From the NCBI RefSeq assembly GCF_000337475.1, contig NZ_AOIT01000034.1:731-64730 (forward strand): a DNA stretch of 64,000 bases. Reading direction: 5' to 3'. Positions 46,353 through 54,778 of this stretch are shown in pieces (positions within the stretch are counted from its first letter, which is position 1; every line of letters begins with the position of its first letter). Origin of the DNA: Natrinema limicola JCM 13563 (GTDB lineage Archaea > Halobacteriota > Halobacteria > Halobacteriales > Natrialbaceae). The notes beneath the pieces were generated by a model that made no database searches, was not told the DNA's origin, and worked only from the letters and a program-made list of their open reading frames with translations. Both the position numbers and the translations under genes were made by a program.

Positions 46353-47304
46353 CCGGCTGTTGGTCGATCGCCTCGAGTTGCTCGCGATATCGGTTCCGGA
46401 CGGTGACAACGGTCGTCTGGGCGGTCTCGGCGACCGCTCGCTGCGGGATCGTTTCGTCACAGAGCAGCCCGGCAGCGTAGATGGCTGCGGCGGCGAAGCC
46501 GGTCGGTGACTTGCCCGAGTGTAGCCCCTGGTCGGTCGTTTGATCGATGATTTCGATGGCTTTGGTCTCGACGTCCTTGCCGACGTCCAGTTCCGAGCAG
46601 AACCGCGGAACGAACTGCCGGGGATTCGTCGGTTCTAAGTTGATGTCCAGTTCGTCCGCGATATACCGGTAGGTACGGCCGATTTCACGCTGGTCGACGC
46701 GTGAAACGGATGTTACTTCCTCGAGGCTACGGGGAATGCCCTCTTTACGACAAGCGGTGTAGAGGGCGCTCGTCGCGACGCCCTCGATCGAGCGCCCGCG
46801 GATGAGGTCTTGCTCGAGTGCCTGTCTGTAGATGACGCTTGCTGTCTCCTTGACTGGCTTGGGGACACCTAACGCGCTTACCATCCGGTCGATCTCGGAG
46901 AGGGCGTATTTGAGGTTGCGTTCGCCTGCGTTTTTCGTTCGGATTCGTTCCTGCCAGACGCGAAGTCGATGGAGTTGGCCGTGTTTGTCGGCCGACATCG
47001 AGTGGCCGTTGGCGTCCTTGTTGCGCCAGTCGATGGTCGTCGTCAGCCCGCGGTCGTGCATCGACTGTGTCAGCGGTGCGCCGACCCGCGAGAGGTTGTC
47101 GTGTTCCTGTGCGTTGAACGCTCGCCATTCCGGGCCGTAATCGATGGGATCCTCCGTAAGGACGAGGCCACATTCCTCACAGACTCGCTCACCGCGGTCC
47201 GGATCGTGGACGATCGTCTCGGTCTCGCAATCGGGACAGCGATCAGCCTCGACCGCCTCCGACTGCGATTCGTTGCTGGCGTGATCGATAATAGACCGCG
47301 TCAT
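46345..47304 (-). CDS. tfb: Transcription initiation factor IIB
   Basis: 319 aa. N-terminal zinc ribbon CPDCETETIVHDPDRGERVC-EECG (CxxC...CxxC), the B-finger/linker segment PEWRAFNAQEHDNLSRVGAP, then two cyclin-like repeats: RNLKYALSEIDRMVSALGVP, ASVIYRQALEQDLIRGRSIE, and GLHSGKSPTGFAAAAIYAAG, FVTVRNRYREQLEAI. It bridges TBP at the promoter and RNA polymerase. Haloarchaea carry several tfb copies with different promoter preferences; this one is complete. Start ATG 47304. Its stop overlaps the tail of the small plus-strand gene. Confidence 0.95.
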   Translation of the reverse strand: MTRSIIDHASNESQSEAVEADRCPDCETETIVHDPDRGERVCEECGLVLTEDPIDYGPEWRAFNAQEHDNLSRVGAPLTQSMHDRGLTTTIDWRNKDANGHSMSADKHGQLHRLRVWQERIRTKNAGERNLKYALSEIDRMVSALGVPKPVKETASVIYRQALEQDLIRGRSIEGVATSALYTACRKEGIPRSLEEVTSVSRVDQREIGRTYRYIADELDINLEPTNPRQFVPRFCSELDVGKDVETKAIEIIDQTTDQGLHSGKSPTGFAAAAIYAAGLLCDETIPQRAVAETAQTTVVTVRNRYREQLEAIDQQPAT

Positions 47305-48023
47305 CAGTACCCGACCGAAGCCGTGCAGTCATTGTAAGGGGATACCATGGTTTCGCGGGAAACACCGATTTACTCTGCTGTCGTCAATAGACGAATAAAA
47401 GAAAGGTAGACGACCGATCCGATCATCGGCTGTCTCGGAGACAGCGACGATAGTCGCGTCCCATCGGCCGCGTCCGGACGAAACGCCCATCGGTCGATCG
47501 ATTCGCTCTGTGATCATTAATAGGTGCATGGTACATGTAACGTGAGGGCCGTTACGCCGACTCAAGACGGTAAACACGTCTTTCGTGTCCGAACTGTCAC
47601 TCGAATCTATATTCGTTGAGTCGAACGGTCAGCACTGGTGCCGTGTTGTCAGACAGTCGTCCGAATGCAGACCAGTGTGCAATCCCGTTTCGATCGAGTC
47701 AGCCGTACGCCGTGGATACACACGGACAGTCGGCTGATACTGCCCAGCCGGTCGGGCGATCACGATCGACAGCCATGGCGATGGGAAGCCGCCGCTGTCA
47801 GCCGGTCACGAATTCCCTCCGTACCTACTTTGCAGCCGGTGCGAAACGTGGCTGTGCTTAAGAGTATCTATATTGGTGTACAACCTGGTGTGTCAATCGT
47901 GAGTTCGACTCGTCGTTTGAACGTACAGCGGTCGCCGCTACGCCGAGACTTCGGTAACGTCGGCCGCCGGAGACCGGAGACAGCGAGCGCGAATGGGGCT
48001 GCTACAGATGGGTGGTTCTAATA
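47305..48023. other. 719-bp gene-free region
   Basis: No convincing gene on either strand (the longest frames are short and overlap). The stretch from 47860 to 47900 (AAGAGTATCTATATTGGTGT) is AT-rich, a possible promoter of a transcript leading to the DUF7344-type gene; the part near 47340 (GGTTTCGCGGGAAACACCG) looks superficially like an ORB but does not fit it. Confidence 0.5.
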
Positions 48024-48617
48024 ATGTCGTCCATCGATCAGTCACTGCCCGATGAAATAACGTCGGTCGCCGCAGACGAGGACGAACGACTCTCGAAGGA
48101 CGTTATTTTCGAGCTCTTAAAGAATCGGCGTCGTCGCGAAGTGCTCGCATACTTGCTCGAAGCGGACGAAACGGTCACACTCGGTGAACTTGCAGAACAG
48201 ATCGCTGCGTGGGAGAACGACACCACCGTCAACGCGCTCAACTCCGACCAGCGCAAGCGGGTCTACGTCGCCCTCTATCAGACCCATCTCCCGAAGATGG
48301 ACGACGCTGGGATCGTCGAGTACGATCAGGACCGTGGGCTCATTTCGCTTGCGGACAACGCCGACCTGCTGATGATGTATCTCGATACCGATTCCCATCG
48401 GCAGGACCGGTGGGACCGATGGTATGCTGGGCTCAGTGTGACTGGAGCGACCCTGCTGGGCGCAGCACTCTTCGGGGTACCGCTGCTGTCGGCCATCCCG
48501 ACACTCGCCATCGCGAGTGTCGTCATCGCTGCTTTCCTTTGTCTCTCGGCTGTACACGTCGTCCAAAACCGTCATCAGGAACGGAACGTCGACGGGAAAC
48601 TCTCACGTATCGATTGA
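48024..48617 (+). CDS. DUF7344-type winged-helix protein with membrane segments
   Basis: 197 aa from ATG 48024 (MSSIDQSLPDEITSVAADED). The N-terminal part is a winged helix, LSKDVIFELLKNRRRREVLA, LLEADETVTLGELAEQIAAW, KRVYVALYQTHLPKMDDAGI, matching the DUF7344 HTH common in haloarchaea. Two membrane helices follow (LSVTGATLLGAALFGVPLLS, AIASVVIAAFLCLSAVHVVQ), so the DNA-binding domain would be held at the membrane, an arrangement seen in one-component regulators. Its target is unknown. Confidence 0.85.
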   Translation: MSSIDQSLPDEITSVAADEDERLSKDVIFELLKNRRRREVLAYLLEADETVTLGELAEQIAAWENDTTVNALNSDQRKRVYVALYQTHLPKMDDAGIVEYDQDRGLISLADNADLLMMYLDTDSHRQDRWDRWYAGLSVTGATLLGAALFGVPLLSAIPTLAIASVVIAAFLCLSAVHVVQNRHQERNVDGKLSRID

Positions 48618-49029
48618 GTGTTTGCTTCGTCCCGTGGTATCGTCTTCTCGCTCACCGTCATTTGTCAGTCATATTCTAGCAGAGCGCGATTTCATTCGTC
48701 GGCAACGAAATCGAACCACTGGACAGTGGTCGTGTCGTGCCGTCCGCCAAGAAGACTTTTTACTGCTCGGCTTCGTACATTCGAACGGCTCCCGACGACC
48801 GTCATCCAGTACCGGAACAGTCGCGTGCCAGCAGCTGTTCTCGGCGCGGGGGCCTTTTAAAACGACTCGAGTGGTGACTGTTCTCTCGCGTCGGGTGACC
48901 GCGAGTCAAACGTCGTGACGCCACAGATCCGGGTGGAATCCCGTCGCTGCGTCGACGACACCGCATTCTGTCTGGGCAAACGCCGACGAGAGACGAGTCG
49001 TCGTTTGCCAACTCACTCGACCCACTCGT
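48618..49029. other. 412-bp gene-free region
   Basis: No coding frame is convincing. T-rich (GACTTTTTACTGC at 48751-48763) and A-rich patches could hold the terminators of the two converging genes. No repeat or RNA gene is seen. Confidence 0.45.
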
Positions 49030-50838
49030 TCACTGATCGCGTGCGTTGTACTGAACGTCGACGTTCGCATCGCCACGCAGTCGGAAGTCGGCGATGTCGC
49101 CGTCGAACCAGTAGGCGTCGATCCAGTTGTAGACAGCGCCGCGAACGGTCGTCCCGTCGATCACGTCGCCGTCATCCATCGAGGCGTCCTGGTAGGTAGA
49201 TTTGACGACCGTCCCGTCGATCTCGAATGAGTATGTACTCGGCCCGTCGGTATCGACGCCGTCGATTACGAGCGCGTGGGGAGGCAGTTCCTGGTCGCCG
49301 TACTCGCTTGGGTCGATCTGCTCGCCGTCAAGCGTGACAGCAGCGTCGCCGTCGGTAACGGTGATGTCCGTCAGCTCCCCTGAGAACCGGAAGGTCTGGG
49401 TTTCGTCAGTGACCGAACTCTGGACGGTCGTGCCCGAGACTGTCGTCGCCTCCGTCGCCGGCTCGTCGGTCGAGGCGAGTTCGATCGTGCCGCCGACCGT
49501 AATCTCGTAGCTCGTCGGCGTCCCGCGACCTGCAACCTCGAGGACGTGGGGGAGCTCTTTGCCGTAGTCGGCGGGGTCGACTTCCTCGCCGTTGACAAGC
49601 ACCGAGCCGGGCCCGTCGACGGTAAGTTCCTCGAGGTCGCCCGCAAAGCGGAAGGCGTCTTTCCAGTCGGCGACGCTGCCTTGCACGGTCGAGCCGTCGA
49701 TGGAGTCGCCATCGTCGATCGACGCGCCCTCGTAGTTGGAGTGTTCGACCTCGCCGCTGACGGTGAACTCGTATCGGGTCACATCCGACGGACTGCCGTC
49801 GACGAGCAGCAGGTTCGGCAGGTCCGGTTCGTCGTTCGTGTCCGTGCTCCCGGAACTGCTCGAGCCTGTACGTCCGGACCCCGAGGCGGCTTCCTCGGGC
49901 GACGTTGGGACGCCGTCGGGAATCGAGAGGTTCGGATTCCGCGAGACGTCGCTACCGATCGAGACCGTCGAGCCGCTCGCGCGCTGGATCGTGCCGCGAT
50001 AGCCGCCGCTCTGGAAGTCGACGCTGCCGGGGGAGCCGTTTGCCCCGGCGACGAGCGCGTAGGGGTAGGGGCCATCGGCGAAGTGCGAGTCGCGGATCGT
50101 CACGGTGCCGCCGTTCCAGACCCAGACGGGCCGGCCGTTGGTCTCGGTGTAGCCGCCGTAGCCGCGTCCGTAGTCGGTGGTGTCGTTGTAGGCGACGCAG
50201 TTGACGATTTCGTCGTCTTCGCTGCCACACCGGAAGGTGGAGACACCGTTGTTCTTGCCGAAACAGCTCTCGAAGCGAACGCTGCCGCCAGCGGGCGTAT
50301 TGGAACAGTAGAAGCCGTTGTTCGGAAATCCCTGTACGTTGCAGTGACGGAACGTGAGGTCTGCCTGACTGCCTTTGTGCATGAAGACAGCACCAGGGCC
50401 GTGTACGAAATCAGCGCCTTCCTTTGTCGCGCCGTCACCGAGATAGATGTTCTCGAAGAGGATGTCGCCCTGTCCGGCGTTGATCGAAATAATGAATGAC
50501 GCACCTCGGTAGAGACCTTTGAAGCCGATGTTCCGAATCACCGAGTTCGCACCCTCGACGTAGATCAAGAAACTCTCGCCGGTAGTGAAGTCGATCAGTT
50601 TGTTCTCGAAGGTGTCGCCTTGGCCGACCCGGATCGTCTGGCCACGGGCCTCGATGACCTCGTAGTCGTCAGCCGCTGCACTCGCGGTTCCGCCGAGTGC
50701 CGCTGCTGCTGTCGTTGCACCGGCGAGTTTCATATACGATCGTCGATGCAGTAAGCCATCATTACCACTGTCGTCGATCGTCTCGCCGTCACGAGAGAAA
50801 GACGACTCGTCATCCAGTTCCGAACGGTCGCGTGCCAT
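49030..50838 (-). CDS. Tat-exported right-handed beta-helix protein with three C-terminal repeats
   Basis: 602 aa. Signal LLHRRSYMKLAGATTAAAAL (twin Arg; about residues 29-56) leads it out. Residues ~58-305 are a parallel beta-helix of pectate-lyase-like type with many short beta-arcs (IRNIGFKGLYRGASFIISIN, FRHCNVQGFPNNGFYCSNTP). A Ser/Gly linker (320-340) is followed by three ~85-residue repeats (341-428, 429-517, 518-602), each with YxFxVxG, a DGDxIDGTTVxGxV turn and an LxVxGxxxVxxNGxxxDPxxYG core. Likely a surface polysaccharide-binding or -degrading protein; no catalytic residues can be assigned. The 316-aa paralogue at 51302 has the helix but not the repeats. Confidence 0.82.
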   Translation of the reverse strand: MARDRSELDDESSFSRDGETIDDSGNDGLLHRRSYMKLAGATTAAAALGGTASAAADDYEVIEARGQTIRVGQGDTFENKLIDFTTGESFLIYVEGANSVIRNIGFKGLYRGASFIISINAGQGDILFENIYLGDGATKEGADFVHGPGAVFMHKGSQADLTFRHCNVQGFPNNGFYCSNTPAGGSVRFESCFGKNNGVSTFRCGSEDDEIVNCVAYNDTTDYGRGYGGYTETNGRPVWVWNGGTVTIRDSHFADGPYPYALVAGANGSPGSVDFQSGGYRGTIQRASGSTVSIGSDVSRNPNLSIPDGVPTSPEEAASGSGRTGSSSSGSTDTNDEPDLPNLLLVDGSPSDVTRYEFTVSGEVEHSNYEGASIDDGDSIDGSTVQGSVADWKDAFRFAGDLEELTVDGPGSVLVNGEEVDPADYGKELPHVLEVAGRGTPTSYEITVGGTIELASTDEPATEATTVSGTTVQSSVTDETQTFRFSGELTDITVTDGDAAVTLDGEQIDPSEYGDQELPPHALVIDGVDTDGPSTYSFEIDGTVVKSTYQDASMDDGDVIDGTTVRGAVYNWIDAYWFDGDIADFRLRGDANVDVQYNARDQ

Positions 50839-51301
50839 GCAATCGGGTAATTCGACACTACCGCAATAAACTTTCCCAATTCCAGAGCCTAAAATTTACA
50901 GACTGTACCTATTGTCTGTAGGATTTATAGATGATTGTGTGATTGAACGGCTTGGAATTTTATTTGTGGAATATATCATCCTCACTGCTGGTAATACTGT
51001 ATTACCGCCCAAGAAGCGCTGAAATCCGATCAATCTCGAGTGTTGGTGCCCGGTAATACGATTTTACCACCGGACGACCGGTCGAGCACACCCGAGAGCA
51101 CGCGGTGGCTGAGCGACTCGAGGGAATATCACGAGTGTCGAAGCGAAAATAGAAACTGGAGTGTGTTGTAAGATAGCACGGATCGTGGTATGGTTGGCGG
51201 TGATCCGCACTGGGGAGGGGGAGTCGCGTCAGCGGGACCTGCTATACGGAGAACGTCGCGTCAGCTGGGACCGTATTCGCGGTGTCGTCTCAGAAGAGGA
51301 T
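50839..51301. promoter_or_regulatory. Control region of the long beta-helix gene, with two 17-bp palindromes
   Basis: 463 bp without a gene. TATA-like CAATAAACT (50864-50872, minus-strand promoter) lies 26-34 bp before ATG 50838. Farther upstream are GGTAATA-CTG-TATTACC (50990-51006), a 7-bp-arm inverted repeat, and a degenerate GGTAA-N7-TTACC (51052-51068), 62 bp apart (about six helical turns). Confidence 0.5.
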
Positions 51302-52252
51302 TTAGTTCGACGCGCCAGATGCGGCTTCTTCCGGGGAGGTCGGGACGCCGTCAGGGATCACTGCCTCGGGGCTGGTTCCGACGTTGTTGCCGAGCTTGAC
51401 GTTCGAGCCGGAGTGTTCGGCGATGCCCGCCTGTTTGTCGTAGTCCGATTTTTTGACGACGACTTCGGTCGGCTTGCCGTTTGCACCGGCGACGATAGCG
51501 TTGTTCTGGCCGTTCATCTCGAGCTGGCAGTTCTCGACCTCGATCGTCCCGGGGGCCCACGCCCAGATGCCGCGGCCGACGTAGCCCTCGCTGGAGTCGA
51601 CGTAGACGCTCGAGTTCGTGACCTTGCTGCCTTCAGTGGCCAGTCGGAAGTGCGAGACGTAACAGTTCGCGGCGAAACTGCTGTCGATGTGGATCGTCCC
51701 GCCACCGTTGTTACCGGGGGCCGAGCCGTAGATCGCGTTGTCCGCGAAGCCCTGAATGTTGACGTTTGTGAAGTCGATGTGGCCGGAGTGATCGGGGGCG
51801 GCCCAGAAGGCGGTCTGGCCGTGTCCGTTGGGGTTGCCGTTACCCGTGCTCGCACCATCGCCGAGGTAGACGTTCTCGACGGTACAGGTACCACCGGCGG
51901 TGTCGGAGATGCCGAAGGTGGCAGAGCCAGTCCCAGAGGTGTTCTCGCCCTTGAATCCGATGTTTCGGATCGTCCAGTCGCTGCTGTGGGCGGTGATGAC
52001 GATGTCCTGCCCGGTCGTCATGTCGATGAGCTTGTTCTCCCAGGTCTGACCGGCGTCGATGGTGATCGTCTGGCCCTGGGCTTTGATGACCTCGTAGTCG
52101 TCCTTGGCCGCAGCGGAGCCGGCCCCACCGATCGCGGTCGTCGCGGTTGCCACCGCGGCGAGCGAGCGAACGTAGTTTCGGCGGGTTAATCCGGAATTAC
52201 GGCCTGTCGTCGGAGCGGATTCCGTTTCGGACGTACGGGGATTCTGCGCCAT
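51302..52252 (-). CDS. Tat-exported right-handed beta-helix protein, short form
   Basis: 316 aa from ATG 52252 (MAQNPRTSETES). Signal LTRRNYVRSLAAVATATTAI (twin Arg) then the same beta-helix as the long gene: DDYEVIKAQGQTITIDAGQT, IRNIGFKGENTSGTGSATFG, VENVYLGDGASTGNGNPNGH. It ends with IPDGVPTSPEEAASGASN, exactly where the long paralogue passes into its Ser/Gly linker (IPDGVPTSPEEAASGSGRT), so it is the same helix without the three repeats. Promoter element CATAAACT at 52279-52286 parallels that of the long gene. Confidence 0.82.
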   Translation of the reverse strand: MAQNPRTSETESAPTTGRNSGLTRRNYVRSLAAVATATTAIGGAGSAAAKDDYEVIKAQGQTITIDAGQTWENKLIDMTTGQDIVITAHSSDWTIRNIGFKGENTSGTGSATFGISDTAGGTCTVENVYLGDGASTGNGNPNGHGQTAFWAAPDHSGHIDFTNVNIQGFADNAIYGSAPGNNGGGTIHIDSSFAANCYVSHFRLATEGSKVTNSSVYVDSSEGYVGRGIWAWAPGTIEVENCQLEMNGQNNAIVAGANGKPTEVVVKKSDYDKQAGIAEHSGSNVKLGNNVGTSPEAVIPDGVPTSPEEAASGASN

Positions 52253-52665
52253 ACAATTCCGTAACACCACCTTACGCTCATAAACTTTTTCTTGCCATCA
52301 TCTCGAGGATTTCCAGACAATATTTCTAACACTGAATAAATACACACAAACTACGAGTTTTCAAGCTCGAAATTACGAACAAATCAGCGCCCGATAGCCG
52401 CCAGGAAACGACAGCGTTCCTCGGGAAATCAGTGAATACCTCGACTAGAAGCGCTATCCCTGCCGAATTCAGCAAGCGGCTGACAGACTGTTACACAACG
52501 AAGGACGTTGTTTCACGCAGGCAGCGCCCTCTTTCACGGTCACAAACCGGTATTACTGCCTGTCGAATCGGCCCCACGCGTCAAACAACTGCTGCTCGAG
52601 CTAGCGTGTGCGCTGACTGATGGCCAACAGTGACGGTACGGTTGTCATGTCGACTGACGGCGATC
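52253..52665. other. 413-bp gene-free region between the beta-helix and membrane-protein genes
   Basis: Both neighbours read leftward. It holds the promoter of the short beta-helix gene (52279-52286), an AT-rich stretch (52318-52385), an inverted repeat ACAACG-AAGGA-CGTTGT (52495-52511) that may act in termination of the membrane-protein transcript, and GGTATTACTGCC (52549-52560), the complement-oriented form of the GGTAATAC element. Confidence 0.4.
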
Positions 52666-54492
52666 CTATGCCGTGGCGTTGACCGCCGTCCTGTTGACCG
52701 TCGTCCCATTGACCGTGTACATTTTGAACTCATCGTTTGCGATGACCTTGTTCACGTCCGGTTCGGTGTCGAGTTCCTCGAGTGCAGCACGGTCGTAGTT
52801 GAGCCCTTCGTAGATATCGATCTCTTTGGTCCGGTCCCACTCCGTGAAGACGAGGTAGTACTTGTCGGCGGGATAGGCCCCGGTGTAATTGCCCGCCGAG
52901 AACACACTGGCGTTGGCAGTTCCAGTCGTGGCCGACGCGCCGCTGATCGTCCCGCTACCGCCGCCAGAAACCCCGTTGATTCCATGATCGTATCGGTACG
53001 GATCGTACCCCATTCCCGCGTAGGGGACGCCCTCAGCCCCGTGGCCTAATGCATCCTCGTACCCGCTCATCATCTCGTCGGTCACGTGCTGGCTAGGGTT
53101 GTAGATCAGCGGCGACGTAAACACCGTCACCAATCCAAGGACGAGACAGGCACTGAGCACCAGTGCGACGACCGCGTTCGCACCCGGTCTCGTGATCACG
53201 CTCGAGAGGCCGCCGGTAAGCTGTGCAAAGGCGATTCCGGCGAGGATCGTCAGGAGCACGTAAATAAACCCAATCTGTCGGAACGCCATCGTCGGCGTCC
53301 CGAGGAAGTAGACGAGGAACATGCCGGTCAGCGGGAACAGCGAGAGCGAGACGTAGTTGACGAAGGATCTGGGCTCGTCGTCGAGACTCGTTCGGCGGAG
53401 CCAGACGACCAGAATAAAGAGGCCGACGATAATCGCGATGATCGCCTTATCGAGGAACATCTTCACGAACAGTTCGGTGAGACTCCCACCGATCTCGGTC
53501 AACGACGTCCCGCGCTGATTGACCGTTGAGTTCCCGCCGATATCCTGTGCGAGAAGCCCGGTGACAAGCGCGATGACGGCCTGCCTGAACCGCTCGTTGC
53601 TGAGCGCCCAGATGCCAAAGAGGGCACCGAGTGAGATCGTGTGGGCGTAGGTCGTCGGATGCTCGAGCATCGGATGGTCGTCGAAGCGCCACCGGGCCAG
53701 ATACTGGACACCGCTGACCGCGCCGATGAGGACGACGACGTTGATCATCTGCTGGGGATGGACGACGAGGAGCGCGAACCCAGTCAGGAGGATAAGAGCG
53801 CTAAACGGCGAGACGCCGAGGGGAAGCCGTTCGACTGTCGAGCGCCGTCGGAGATAGGCAACGAGCGCGAAGACGGCGGGCGGCACGAGAAACAGCGCGT
53901 TCGAGTTGGTGTGGACGGCCATGTGTGTCGCGATATTGTTGACCGGCAACACCATCCAGGAGGCGATCGCGGCGATCCCGACTGCCAACTCGCTGCCAGC
54001 CATCCCACGGACGACCAACGGGACGAACACGACGAAGGGGACGAACAGGACGACCATGCCGATCAGGAGGCCACGCTCGATCGAGACGCCGCCGACGAAG
54101 TGAAACACCGTTGCAAACGCGTGCAATCCCGGATAGAAGAGCTCGTGGGGTTGTGTCGCGCCGGCGACGATGTCTCGTGTCAGCCCCAGATGCGTGAGCG
54201 CATCGCCCATCCCGGCAAAGCGGTAGTTCCGGACCAACGGCAGGCTCACGATCGCTGTCACTGTCAGCGCGCCGAGGCCGATCCCGACACCCTGCTGGCG
54301 ACCACGACAGACCAGCGTCGTTCCAACGGCGATCGCAAGCGCGAGTGCAAAGCCAGCCCACGTGACCGTCGGCGTCCCCACGTAGACCGACGGCTCGTAG
54401 GCAGTCGCAGGGTTCGCTCTCGCCACGAGGAGCCCGATCGCAACCGCGAGAAAACCGACCGCGACCGTCATCTCGATCGCCGATCGTCTCAT
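52666..54492 (-). CDS. Large polytopic membrane protein with extracytoplasmic C-terminal domain, copy 1
   Basis: 608 aa from ATG 54492 (MRRSAIEMTVAVGFLAVAIG). About twelve membrane segments (FALALAIAVGTTLV, ALTVTAIVSLPLVRNYRF, GLLIGMVVLFVPFVVFVPLV) separated by short loops, with a loop MGDALTHLGLTRDIVAGATQ carrying conserved Asp/His residues (resembling the GT-C glycosyltransferase type of first loop), and a soluble C-terminal ~120 residues (YYLVFTEWDRTKEIDIYEGL, Asn-rich NGTTVNRTAVNATA). A GT-C-like glycosyl- or phospho-transferase acting on lipid-linked sugar is a fair guess; no family is recognised with certainty. A paralogue with the same plan is at 60987. Confidence 0.8.
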   Translation of the reverse strand: MRRSAIEMTVAVGFLAVAIGLLVARANPATAYEPSVYVGTPTVTWAGFALALAIAVGTTLVCRGRQQGVGIGLGALTVTAIVSLPLVRNYRFAGMGDALTHLGLTRDIVAGATQPHELFYPGLHAFATVFHFVGGVSIERGLLIGMVVLFVPFVVFVPLVVRGMAGSELAVGIAAIASWMVLPVNNIATHMAVHTNSNALFLVPPAVFALVAYLRRRSTVERLPLGVSPFSALILLTGFALLVVHPQQMINVVVLIGAVSGVQYLARWRFDDHPMLEHPTTYAHTISLGALFGIWALSNERFRQAVIALVTGLLAQDIGGNSTVNQRGTSLTEIGGSLTELFVKMFLDKAIIAIIVGLFILVVWLRRTSLDDEPRSFVNYVSLSLFPLTGMFLVYFLGTPTMAFRQIGFIYVLLTILAGIAFAQLTGGLSSVITRPGANAVVALVLSACLVLGLVTVFTSPLIYNPSQHVTDEMMSGYEDALGHGAEGVPYAGMGYDPYRYDHGINGVSGGGSGTISGASATTGTANASVFSAGNYTGAYPADKYYLVFTEWDRTKEIDIYEGLNYDRAALEELDTEPDVNKVIANDEFKMYTVNGTTVNRTAVNATA

Positions 54493-54778
54493 GGGCACTC
54501 ACCCGGCGCGGCCGAACCACTCTCGAGACGCATGTATTGGCCCAGTCGTCGCCGCTGCCGTGGATTGTTATAGGGATCATACCTGCGAACACAGCCGTTG
54601 TCGTCGCTCGCACAACGATGTGACTGACTGTCACAGCACGCGCACGCGTCGAGATATGCTGTCCCTGTCGATAGGGGACGACTGCCTACAGCGAGCTGCC
54701 TCGGCCCGCGGCCGTTCAACGGTTCTGATGGTTTTTGTAGCCGGTCGTGATCCAGTCTGGACGATCCGACCACGTCTT

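Noticed and set aside
47340-47362. ORB-like GGTTTCGCGGGAAACACCG near tfb
   Set aside because: Lacks the CACCGGAAA core and is single; it is probably chance in a GC-rich spacer.
49546-50499. 317-aa plus-strand ORF opposite the long beta-helix gene
   Set aside because: Antisense shadow with no domain; the minus-strand protein has a Tat signal and repeats.
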